35,306 nucleotides of DNA, from positions 1-35,306 of the forward strand of contig CAIXNB010000104.1 in assembly GCA_903920695.1 (NCBI GenBank), written 5' to 3'. The position numbers were made by a program, and so were the translations under genes. Within the stretch, counting starts at the first letter, position 1, and every line of letters begins with the position of its first letter. Below are positions 7,296-13,994 of this stretch, piece by piece. The DNA is from an uncultured beta proteobacterium. Lineage in GTDB: Bacteria > Pseudomonadota > Gammaproteobacteria > Burkholderiales > Burkholderiaceae_C. The notes under the pieces are model-generated. The model saw nothing but the letters and a program-made list of their open reading frames with translations, was not told the origin of the DNA and searched no databases.

Positions 7296-8285
7296 ATGGA
7301 CTCTCGTCGCGATTTCCTCAAAGGGGTTCTCGCAGGCAGCGCCGCCATCACTGCGGCCGCTGTTGCGCCACCCGCGTGTGCCCGCGAGACGCACGGTCGC
7401 CCGACCGATGCGCTCGGCCTCTTGTATGACGCCACGCTGTGCATCGGCTGCAAGGCCTGCGTGGCCGCCTGCAAGGAAGCCAACAACAATCCGCCGGAGT
7501 TTTCCACCGTCGATCATCTGTGGGACACGCCGCTCGATACCTCGGGCTACACCTTCAACCTGATCAAGATGTACCGCAACGGCACGATGGAGAAAAAGGA
7601 CACGGAAGTCAACGGCTACGCCTTCATGAAGACCTCGTGCATGCACTGCGCCGATCCGTCCTGCGTCTCGGCCTGCCCGGTCTCAGCCATGACGAAAGAC
7701 CCGGTCACCGGCGTCGTCGCCTACGACCCCGGCGCCTGTGTCGGTTGTCGCTACTGCGTCGTCGCCTGCCCGTTTGGCATTCCCAAGTTCCAGTACGACT
7801 CGCCCACCGGCAAGATCGGCAAGTGCGAGCTGTGCCGGCATCGGACCAAGGACGGTCATTACTCGGCCTGCGCCGAAGTCTGCCCGACCGGCGCCACGCT
7901 GTATGGTCGAACCAGCGAACTGCTGCTCGAAGCCAAGCGCCGCATCGCGCTCAAGCCCGGCAGCCAGACGCGTTACCCACGCGGCAAACTCGGCGGCACC
8001 GACCAGAGCTACGAAGGCAGCGTCGGCAACTACCTGCAGCATATCTACGGCGAAAACGAATATGGCGGCACCCAGGTGCTCAAACTCTCCGCCGTGAGTT
8101 TTGCCAAGGTCGGTCAGCCCGATCTGCCGCTCAAGTCCTCAGCCGCAACATCCGAGACCATCCAGCATTCGCTCTATGGTGGCCTGATCATGCCGATTGC
8201 CGTGCTCGGCCTGCTGAGTTACATCGCCAAGAAGAACGTCCACGACGAAGATGATTCGCCGGCGACTGGAAGCGGGGAGAAATGA
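7296..8285 (+). CDS. hybA: Hydrogenase ferredoxin-like subunit HybA (four-cluster, Tat-exported)
   Basis: A 329-residue electron-transfer subunit. The N-terminus carries a Tat signal (SRRDFLK, residues 3-9) with a hydrophobic stretch. Sixteen cysteines in CxxCxxCxxxC-type groups follow: CIGCKACVAACKEA, CMHCADPSCVSACP, CVGCRYCVVACP and CELCRHRTKDGHYSACAEVCP, enough for four [4Fe-4S] clusters. A C-terminal helix near residues 290-312 (YGGLIMPIAVLGLLSYI) probably anchors it. In Hyb-type enzymes it relays electrons from the small subunit to HybB and the quinone pool. ATG 7296 begins two bases after the hybO stop. The stop overlaps the hybB start (ATGA at 8282-8285), indicating translational coupling. 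Confidence 0.95.
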   Translation: MDSRRDFLKGVLAGSAAITAAAVAPPACARETHGRPTDALGLLYDATLCIGCKACVAACKEANNNPPEFSTVDHLWDTPLDTSGYTFNLIKMYRNGTMEKKDTEVNGYAFMKTSCMHCADPSCVSACPVSAMTKDPVTGVVAYDPGACVGCRYCVVACPFGIPKFQYDSPTGKIGKCELCRHRTKDGHYSACAEVCPTGATLYGRTSELLLEAKRRIALKPGSQTRYPRGKLGGTDQSYEGSVGNYLQHIYGENEYGGTQVLKLSAVSFAKVGQPDLPLKSSAATSETIQHSLYGGLIMPIAVLGLLSYIAKKNVHDEDDSPATGSGEK

Positions 8286-9454
8286 GCATGGCCCAACATC
8301 ACAACGCCCGTCCGGCACCTGTCGGCGGCAATCTCCTCAACGCCGCGACCCTGGTCTGCGCCATCCTCATCGCGATCCTGGCCGCCATCCTGCTAGTTCG
8401 TTTCGTCTTCGGCATCGGCGCCGTCACCAACGTCAACGACGGCTACTCCTGGGGCATCTGGGTCGTGGTCGACGTCATGATCGGCTCGGCGCTGGCCTGC
8501 GGCGGTTTCTCCGTCGCGCTAATGGTCTATATCTTCAACAAGGGCCAATACCACCCACTGATCCGGCCAGCGCTGCTGGCCAGCCTGTTTGGCTACACCC
8601 TGGCCGGTAGCGGCATCTTCTTCGATCTGGGGCGCTGGTGGAACTTCTGGCACATCTTCTGGCCGACCTATGCCAACCCAAATTCCGTGATGTTCGAGGT
8701 GGCGGTCTGCGTCACCGCCTACATCGTGGTGATGTGGATCGAGTTTGCGCCGGTCTTCCTGGAGAAATTCGGCTTGCACGACGTCAAGAAGAAACTGACC
8801 AAAGTCTTGTTCTTCTTCATCGCCCTGGGCATGGTGCTGCCGATGATGCACCAGGCCTCACTCGGCACCATGCTGGTGGTCATGGGCGGACAGGTCAACC
8901 CGCTGTGGCAGACGCCAGCCGTGCCCTTGCTTTACCTGCTGACGGCCATCATCATCGGCTACGGCGTCGTGCTATTCGAGTCCTGCGTTGCGGCATCGGC
9001 CTACCGGCGCCAAATCGAGACGCACCTGCTCAATCCGATGTCAAGAATCATGCTCGGCGTGCTGGCGGTCTACTTGCTGGTGCGCCTGGGTGACCTGCTG
9101 GCGCGCGGCGCCCTGGGCGAAGCCTTCAAGCTAAACCTGCAGGCTGTCGCCTTCTGGCTGGAAAACCTGTGCTTCATCGCGCCTTTCCTGCTGATCGGCA
9201 GTGCTGCAGCGCGACGCAATCCGGCACGTCTGTTTCTGGCTGGCATCGCCATCATGCTCGGCGGCATTTTGCTGCGCCTGAACGGCTTCCTGATCGGCTA
9301 CGGCCATCACACCGGTTTCGGCTGGACTTATTTCCCCTCATTTTCGGAAGTGATGGTGACCACCGGGATGTTCGCCATTGAGGTGCTCGGTTACATCATC
9401 ATCACGCGCCGCTTCCCGGTACTGCCAAGGGAAGAAGCGCCGGTGGCCACTTGA
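8282..9454 (+). CDS. hybB: Hydrogenase integral membrane subunit HybB (NrfD/PsrC family)
   Basis: A 390-residue polytopic membrane protein with about ten hydrophobic segments spread over the whole length. Recognisable NrfD-like elements are NDGYSWGIWVVVDVMIGSALACGGF in the second helix, FDLGRWWNFWHIFWP and LPMMHQASLGTMLVV. It contains no haem-b ligand arrangement of the HyaC/HupZ kind. In Hyd-2-type hydrogenases this subunit passes electrons from HybA to menaquinone or ubiquinone and allows reversal coupled to the membrane potential. It overlaps the end of hybA by four bases, with GGGGAG just upstream as ribosome binding site. The next gene, hybC, follows after 78 bases that contain a palindromic repeat. 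Confidence 0.94.
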   Translation: MSMAQHHNARPAPVGGNLLNAATLVCAILIAILAAILLVRFVFGIGAVTNVNDGYSWGIWVVVDVMIGSALACGGFSVALMVYIFNKGQYHPLIRPALLASLFGYTLAGSGIFFDLGRWWNFWHIFWPTYANPNSVMFEVAVCVTAYIVVMWIEFAPVFLEKFGLHDVKKKLTKVLFFFIALGMVLPMMHQASLGTMLVVMGGQVNPLWQTPAVPLLYLLTAIIIGYGVVLFESCVAASAYRRQIETHLLNPMSRIMLGVLAVYLLVRLGDLLARGALGEAFKLNLQAVAFWLENLCFIAPFLLIGSAAARRNPARLFLAGIAIMLGGILLRLNGFLIGYGHHTGFGWTYFPSFSEVMVTTGMFAIEVLGYIIITRRFPVLPREEAPVAT

Positions 9455-9460
9455 TTGGTT

Positions 9461-9501
9461 GGGGACAGAGCTTGCTCGCTGCGCGTAGCTTCGTCTGTCC
9501 C
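9461..9501 (-). repeat. Palindromic intergenic repeat, copy 1 (REP-like)
   Basis: GGGACAGA at 9462-9469 pairs with TCTGTCCC at 9494-9501, and the interior (GCTTGC...GCGTAGC) can pair partly, giving a long hairpin between hybB and hybC. Its reverse complement aligns with the element at 12901-12942 with roughly 90 percent identity over 42 bases including one single-base gap. The pair therefore forms one repeat family in opposite orientations. It resembles REP elements mobilised by TnpA-REP enzymes, none of which is encoded here. Confidence 0.75.
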
Positions 9502-9532
9502 ACAAGTTCTGACAATTATTCTGGAGACAAAA

Positions 9533-11239
9533 ATGGCAAAACGCATAACGATTGATCCGATCACCCGCATCGAAGGTCACCTGCGGATCGACGTCGATAT
9601 CGACGGCGGCAAGGTCCAAAAGGCCTGGTCCTCGGGGCAGATGTGGCGCGGCGTCGAGCTGATCCTGCTGGGCCGCGATCCGCGCGACGCCTGGGCCATC
9701 ACGCAGCGCATCTGCGGCGTCTGCACCACCGTGCACGCGATCACCTCGGTGCGCGCGGTCGAAAACGCGCTGAAGATGGAGATTCCGCTCAACGCCCAGT
9801 ACATCCGCAACCTGATCATCCTGGCACATTCGGTGCATGACGCGGTCGTTCATTTCTACCACCTGTCAGCGCTCGACTGGGTTGATGTCACCTCGGCGCT
9901 GAAAGCCGATCCGGACAAGACCTCGATCCTCGGTGAGAGCCTGTCCTCCTGGCACCTCAACAGCAAGCACGAGATGCGCCGCGTGCACGAACGGCTCAAG
10001 ACCTTCGTCAACGGCGGCCAGCTCGGCATCTTCACCAACGGCTATTGGGGCCATCCGGCGATGAAGCTCTCGCCGGAGGTCAATCTGCTGGCAGTGGCGC
10101 ACTATCTGCAAGCGCTCGAAGTGCAACGCAAGGCCAACAAGATCGTCTCGATTCTGGGCTCCAAGACGCCACATATCCAGAACGTCGCGGTCGGTGGTGT
10201 TGCCAACCCACTGGCCACCGATTCGCAGGCCGTGCTGACGGTAGAACGACTGATGGCGATCAAGGGCTGGATTGACGAGCTCGCCGACTTCGTCAAGAAC
10301 GTCTACCTGATCGACGTGGCGGCCGTCGGCGCCTTCTATCCGGAGTGGACCGCCATCGGCAAGGGCGTCACCAACTACCTGTCGGTGCCCGACATTCCCC
10401 TGGACACCAAGGGCACGCAGTTCGCCTTCCCCGGTGGCTTCATCGAAGGCGGCGATCTGGCCACGCGCAAGCCGATCAGTTCCTTCGCTGATCAATACTG
10501 GCAAAAAGGTGTTGAAGAGTCGGTCAAGCACTCCTGGTACAACTACGAAAAGGCTGGCGCCCTGCACCCGTACCAGGGCGAGACGACACCAAACTACACC
10601 GACTTCAAGGACGACGCCAAGTACTCCTGGATGAAGTCGCCGACCTTCTACGGCAAGACGGCGCAAGTCGGTCCGCTGGCGCGTGTCCTCAACGGTCTGG
10701 CCGCCGGGCATGCCGCCACCACGACCTACGCCACAGCCGCCCTCGAAACGGTATCGGCGCTGGCCAAGACCAAGATCGGCCTGGGCGCCATGCACTCGAC
10801 CATCGGCCGCCATGCGGCACGCGCCATCACCTGCTGCGTCAACGTCGACCTGCTGGCCGACCAGTGGACCGCCCTGCTCACCAACATGGGAAAAGGCGAT
10901 CTGGCCACCTTCAACAAGCCCGTGTTCCCGAAGGACGAGGTCATGGGCGTGGGCTTTCACGAAGCGCCGCGCGGCGTGCTGTCGCACTGGGTCGTCATCG
11001 ACAACGGCAAGATCAAGAACTACCAGTGCGTCGTGCCTTCCACCTGGAACGCTTGCCCGCGCAACGAGAAAGACGAGCCAGGGCCCTACGAAGCCTCCCT
11101 CATGGGTACACCGATTGCCGACCCGGAGAAGCCGCTGGAAGTGCTGCGCACCATCCACTCCTTCGACCCTTGCATCGCTTGCGCCATCCACCTGACCGAC
11201 AAGGACAGCGACACGGCCATTTCGATCAAGGCGGTGTAA
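9533..11239 (+). CDS. hybC: [NiFe]-hydrogenase large subunit, HybC type
   Basis: A 568-residue catalytic subunit holding the NiFe(CN)2CO centre. The L1 motif RICGVC lies near residues 60-65 and the L2 motif DPCIACAIH near the C-terminus, providing the four nickel-ligating cysteines. After the terminal histidine of L2 a 15-residue tail (LTDKDSDTAISIKAV) would be removed by HybD once nickel is inserted. The N-terminus KRITIDPITRIEGHLRI is standard. The protein has no export signal and is expected to cross the membrane with HybO through Tat. ATG 9533 is supported by GGAG at 9523-9526. It is close in layout to E. coli hybC and is followed by a terminator-like hairpin before hybD. Confidence 0.96.
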   Translation: MAKRITIDPITRIEGHLRIDVDIDGGKVQKAWSSGQMWRGVELILLGRDPRDAWAITQRICGVCTTVHAITSVRAVENALKMEIPLNAQYIRNLIILAHSVHDAVVHFYHLSALDWVDVTSALKADPDKTSILGESLSSWHLNSKHEMRRVHERLKTFVNGGQLGIFTNGYWGHPAMKLSPEVNLLAVAHYLQALEVQRKANKIVSILGSKTPHIQNVAVGGVANPLATDSQAVLTVERLMAIKGWIDELADFVKNVYLIDVAAVGAFYPEWTAIGKGVTNYLSVPDIPLDTKGTQFAFPGGFIEGGDLATRKPISSFADQYWQKGVEESVKHSWYNYEKAGALHPYQGETTPNYTDFKDDAKYSWMKSPTFYGKTAQVGPLARVLNGLAAGHAATTTYATAALETVSALAKTKIGLGAMHSTIGRHAARAITCCVNVDLLADQWTALLTNMGKGDLATFNKPVFPKDEVMGVGFHEAPRGVLSHWVVIDNGKIKNYQCVVPSTWNACPRNEKDEPGPYEASLMGTPIADPEKPLEVLRTIHSFDPCIACAIHLTDKDSDTAISIKAV

Positions 11240-11256
11240 ACAGCCTTACCATCAAG

Positions 11257-11284
11257 GGGTCGGCTCAATGGGCCGGCCCTTTTC
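11257..11284 (+). terminator. Rho-independent terminator-like hairpin between hybC and hybD
   Basis: GGGTCGGC (11257-11264) pairs with GCCGGCCC (11272-11279) as a complete 8-bp stem with one G-T pair, a 7-base loop and a following TTTT-C-A-TTT. It lies 17 bases after the hybC stop and before the hybD start. Since maturation genes follow on the same strand, it probably terminates part of the transcripts, giving more structural subunit than maturase mRNA, or protects the 3' end. Confidence 0.65.
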
Positions 11285-11303
11285 ATTTGCGAGGCTTTTC
11301 CTT

Positions 11304-11795
11304 ATGCGTGCAGTTGTTCTGGGAATCGGCAACACCATCCTGAGCGATGAGGCTGCGGGCGTGCGTGCGGTCGAGTTGCTGGAGCAGCGCTACCAGGTGA
11401 GCGACAACGTGCTGGTCATCGACGGCGGCACCTCGGGCATGGAGATGATCGAAGACCTGTCCAACCTCGATTTCCTGATCGTCATCGACGTCGTCAAGAC
11501 CGGCGCCGCGCCCGGCACCGTGGTGAAGATTGCCGGCGACGAGATCCCGGTCTTCTTCCGTCGCAAGCTGTCGCCGCACCAGATCGCCCTGCCCGACGTG
11601 CTGGCCAGCCTGGAACTGCTGGGCACCATGCCGAAAGAAATCATCGTGCTCGGCGTCGAGCCGATCTCGCTCGAACTGGGCCTGGAGATGACGCCCACCA
11701 TTGCCGGACAGGTTCCGGCACTGGTCGAAATGGCGGTGGCCGAACTGCGCACGCGCGGCTACCAGCTCGACGCGCTGACGGCCAAGGTCGTTTGA
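11304..11795 (+). CDS. hybD: Hydrogenase maturation endopeptidase HybD
   Basis: A 163-residue nickel-sensing protease of the HybD/HyaD/HupD family. GIGNTILSDEAAGVRAVE near the N-terminus contains the glutamate equivalent to E. coli HybD Glu16. An aspartate follows in LIVIDVVKTG, and the histidine in KLSPHQIALPDVL completes the three metal ligands. GGTSGMEMIEDL is also typical. It cleaves the C-terminal tail of HybC after nickel insertion, in the cytoplasm. The start at ATG 11304 matches the family N-terminus; a longer frame from 11268 encodes part of the terminator region and is rejected. The stop is one base before the next start. Confidence 0.94.
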   Translation: MRAVVLGIGNTILSDEAAGVRAVELLEQRYQVSDNVLVIDGGTSGMEMIEDLSNLDFLIVIDVVKTGAAPGTVVKIAGDEIPVFFRRKLSPHQIALPDVLASLELLGTMPKEIIVLGVEPISLELGLEMTPTIAGQVPALVEMAVAELRTRGYQLDALTAKVV

Positions 11796-11796
11796 A

Positions 11797-12057
11797 ATGT
11801 GTCTGGCCGCGCCATCGCTTGTGATCGAAGTCGGTGACGGCGTGGCCGTCACCGAATGCTTCGGCCAGCGCCGCCAGGTCAGTCTGCTGCTGCTCGGCGA
11901 CGAAACCGTGGCGGTTGGCGACTACCTGCTGATCCAGGCCGGCGGCTTCGCCTTTGAGCGCCTTGATCCCGCGCAGGCGCAGGAAACCCTGGCACTGATG
12001 GAAGAACTGATGGCACAGGGCACCGATGCGCGCAGCTGGGGCGAGGACTTAGCATGA
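11797..12057 (+). CDS. hybG: HypC/HybG family hydrogenase maturation chaperone (first copy)
   Basis: An 86-residue protein starting with the invariant MCLAAP, whose second-residue cysteine binds the iron-cyanide precursor and contacts the large subunit. VGDYLLIQAGGFAFERLDPAQAQETLALM is the second conserved half. HypC-type proteins deliver Fe(CN)2CO from HypD to the large subunit. This copy sits with the structural genes, while another lies in hypFCDE, so by analogy with E. coli HybG it may be specific to this large subunit; this is inference. It starts one base after hybD and overlaps hybE by four bases (ATGA). Confidence 0.9.
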   Translation: MCLAAPSLVIEVGDGVAVTECFGQRRQVSLLLLGDETVAVGDYLLIQAGGFAFERLDPAQAQETLALMEELMAQGTDARSWGEDLA

Positions 12058-12542
12058 AGTTCCACACCGACAATCCGTCCGACGCCGTCGAGCAGGCCTT
12101 CTTTCGCATAGCACGCGAGCAGATGGCCGACGTGCCAATCCTGAACCCGGCGCTTGTGGTCGAAGCGGTTGACTTCCAGCGCTGGCAGGGCCACTGGCTG
12201 GGCATTGTCATCGCGCCCTGGTGCATGAGCATCCTGCTGCTACCCGGTAGCAGCGAGAACTGGGTCCCGGTCGGCCAGAACAAGCGCCGCTTCGTCCGCT
12301 TCCCAGCTGGCGATTTCGCCTTCCTCGGTGGCCTTGAAGCCGAACTCGGCGAGTACCAGAGCTGCTCGCTGTTTTCTCCGATGGACAAGTTCAGCAACCA
12401 GACAGAAGCGACACAGACCGCGCGCGCTTCGTTGATCGGCCTTGTATCAGCGCCACCGGCCCAGACCCAGGTCAAGCCCGAGCAAGCGCAGACAGCCGAT
12501 AAGCCGGATCTGTCGCGCCGACGCTTTTTTGCGCTGCGCTAG
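12054..12542 (+). CDS. hybE: [NiFe]-hydrogenase assembly chaperone HybE/HupJ
   Basis: A 162-residue protein of the HybE (HupJ/HoxT) family. Conserved segments are NPALVVEAVDFQRWQGHWLGIVIAPWCMSILLLPG, VGQNKRRFVRFPAGDFAF and YQSCSLFSPM. In E. coli HybE binds the small and large subunits before Tat export and acts as a proofreading chaperone. No rubredoxin domain is fused, unlike some HupIJ proteins. The C-terminus is a low-complexity Gln/Ala/Pro linker followed by LSRRRFFALR, which looks like a Tat signal motif although it is at the wrong end of the protein. The start overlaps the hybG stop, indicating coupling; hypA starts ten bases after the stop. Confidence 0.87.
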   Translation: MKFHTDNPSDAVEQAFFRIAREQMADVPILNPALVVEAVDFQRWQGHWLGIVIAPWCMSILLLPGSSENWVPVGQNKRRFVRFPAGDFAFLGGLEAELGEYQSCSLFSPMDKFSNQTEATQTARASLIGLVSAPPAQTQVKPEQAQTADKPDLSRRRFFALR

Positions 12543-12552
12543 ACTGAGCCCC

Positions 12553-12894
12553 ATGCATGAAATGTCGCTTGCCGAAGGGGTGCTGCAGCTGATCGAAGAG
12601 TCGGCTCGGCAGCAGGATTTTTCCAAAGTCAGCACCGTCTGGCTCGAAATCGGCCAGCTCTCGGGTGTCGAGGTTGAAGCCATGAAGTTCTGCTTCGACG
12701 CTGTGACGCGCGACAGCGTTGCCCAAGGTGCGCGCCTCGAAATCATCGCCCTGCCCGGCACCGGCTGGTGCATGGCCTGCGCCGTGACAGTGCCGATGAG
12801 CGAGGTCTTTGGCGAATGCCCGCATTGCGGTGGTCATCAGCTGCAGGTGACGGGCGGCACCGAGATGCGAGTGAAGGAACTGGAAGTAACATGA
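12553..12894 (+). CDS. hypA: Hydrogenase nickel-insertion protein HypA (HybF)
   Basis: A 113-residue metallochaperone. The N-terminal MHE contributes the nickel site (His2, Glu3). A zinc-binding loop with Cys73, Cys76, Cys89 and Cys92 (CMAC and CPHC) is intact. HypA works with the GTPase HypB to insert nickel into the large subunit after the Fe(CN)2CO group is in place. ATG 12553 is chosen because the MHEMSLAEGVLQLIEE N-terminus is diagnostic; a longer upstream frame overlaps hybE and is rejected. In E. coli the Hyd-2 operon has the equivalent gene hybF in this position. A palindromic repeat lies between it and hypB. Confidence 0.95.
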   Translation: MHEMSLAEGVLQLIEESARQQDFSKVSTVWLEIGQLSGVEVEAMKFCFDAVTRDSVAQGARLEIIALPGTGWCMACAVTVPMSEVFGECPHCGGHQLQVTGGTEMRVKELEVT

Positions 12895-12900
12895 AACATT

Positions 12901-12942
12901 GGGGACAGACCGCAGCTACGCGCAACGAGCCAGCTCTGTCCT
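12901..12942 (+). repeat. Palindromic intergenic repeat, copy 2 (REP-like)
   Basis: GGGGACAGA at the left end pairs with TCTGTCCTC at the right, with a partly paired interior (GCAGCTACGCGC...GAGCCAGC). It is the inverted counterpart of the copy between hybB and hybC: both contain AGCTACGCGC and AGCTCTGTCC in the same order when one is reversed. It occupies most of the 68-base hypA-hypB gap and leaves only about 20 bases for the hypB ribosome binding site. Confidence 0.75.
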
Positions 12943-12962
12943 CAACTTGAATAGGAACAGTT

Positions 12963-13907
12963 ATGTGCACAACCTGCGGCTGCGGTACCGGCGAAGTCAG
13001 AATCGAGGGCGAAGCGGCCCACCATGACCATGACCACGGGCACGGACATACACACGATCATGTGCATGCCGACGGCACCACGCATAGTCATGAGCATGGG
13101 CACGACCACGGCCATGCGCACAGCCACGCACACCCGCATGACGAGGCCGCACAGCATTCACACGCACCGGGCGTCAGCGCCAAACGCATGGTGCAGATCG
13201 AGCAGGAAATCCTGGCCAAGAACAACGCCTACGCCCACGAGAACCGGCAAAGCTTGGCCGAGCGCGGTATCTTCGCGCTGAACCTGGTCTCCAGCCCCGG
13301 CTCCGGCAAGACCACGCTGCTGTGCAAAACCATCTCCATGCTAGGTGCGCAAGCGCTGGCGGTGATCGAGGGAGACCAACAGACCAGCCAGGATGCGCAG
13401 CGTATCCGCGCCACGGGCGCCCAGGCGATCCAGATCAACACCGGCAAGGGCTGCCATCTGGACGCCCACATGGTCGGCCATGCGATGCAACAACTGCGCC
13501 TGCAGGACGATTCCCTGCTGATGATCGAAAATGTCGGCAACCTGGTCTGCCCGGCTGCCTTTGATCTCGGCGAAGCGCACAAGGTCGTGATCCTGTCGGT
13601 CACTGAAGGCGAAGACAAGCCGATCAAGTACCCGGACATGTTTCGCGCCGCCAGCCTGATGCTGCTCAACAAGATCGACCTGCTGCCGCATCTGAACTTC
13701 GATGTAGCGGGGGCCATCGCCTTCGCGCGCCAGGTCAATCCGCAGATTCGCGTGATCCAGGTCTCGGCCACCAGCGGTGCCGGCATGGACGAGTGGCTCA
13801 CCTTCTTGCGTGAGGGCCTGGCCGCAGCGCACGGCGCGCGCCAGGAAACCGTGGACCAACTCAAGCAAAGAATCGCCGCGCTGGAAGCGCAGTTGCAGCG
13901 CCCGTGA
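12963..13907 (+). CDS. hypB: Hydrogenase nickel incorporation GTPase HypB with His-rich nickel store
   Basis: A 314-residue protein in three parts. The N-terminal MCTTCGCG matches the high-affinity CxxCGC nickel motif. Residues about 20-67 hold some 21 histidines in alternating HxH runs, a nickel-storage segment. The SIMIBI GTPase domain follows with the P-loop SSPGSGKTT, the metal-switch region ENVGNLVCP and the NKIDLL guanine-specificity motif. A short C-terminal coiled segment ends the protein. HypB uses GTP hydrolysis to release nickel to the large subunit with HypA. AGGA precedes ATG 12963. No nickel permease gene occurs in the window, so the histidine store may matter for supply. Confidence 0.96.
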   Translation: MCTTCGCGTGEVRIEGEAAHHDHDHGHGHTHDHVHADGTTHSHEHGHDHGHAHSHAHPHDEAAQHSHAPGVSAKRMVQIEQEILAKNNAYAHENRQSLAERGIFALNLVSSPGSGKTTLLCKTISMLGAQALAVIEGDQQTSQDAQRIRATGAQAIQINTGKGCHLDAHMVGHAMQQLRLQDDSLLMIENVGNLVCPAAFDLGEAHKVVILSVTEGEDKPIKYPDMFRAASLMLLNKIDLLPHLNFDVAGAIAFARQVNPQIRVIQVSATSGAGMDEWLTFLREGLAAAHGARQETVDQLKQRIAALEAQLQRP

Positions 13908-13925
13908 GAAAGCAGCGATTATTTT

Positions 13926-13994
13926 GTCATCCCGGACTTGATCCGGGATCCAGTGCTGCGCGCGACCTGGATTGCGGGTCGAGCCCGCAATGAC
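13926..13994. repeat. Composite palindromic repeat overlapping the start of hypF
   Basis: Two hairpins stand side by side. The first is CCCGGA-CTTGA-TCCGGG at 13931-13947; the second is ATTGCGGG at 13971-13978 paired with CCCGCAAT at 13984-13991. Outer arms GTCAT (13926-13930) and ATGAC (13990-13994), and CCAG (13950-13953) with CTGG (13967-13970), make the whole unit one large palindrome. The sequence style (GTCATCCCGGACTTGATCCGGG) is that of dispersed intergenic repeats common in proteobacteria. The ATG of hypF at 13990 is part of the right outer arm. Confidence 0.75.

Noticed and set aside
6569..7507. 312-codon minus-strand frame opposite hybO/hybA
   Set aside because: Arg- and Pro-rich translation typical of a shadow frame in GC-rich DNA, fully antisense to two clear genes.
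9866..11191. 441-codon minus-strand frame opposite hybC
   Set aside because: It is antisense to the strongly conserved large subunit gene; high GC content keeps opposite frames open. The translation shows no recognisable domain.
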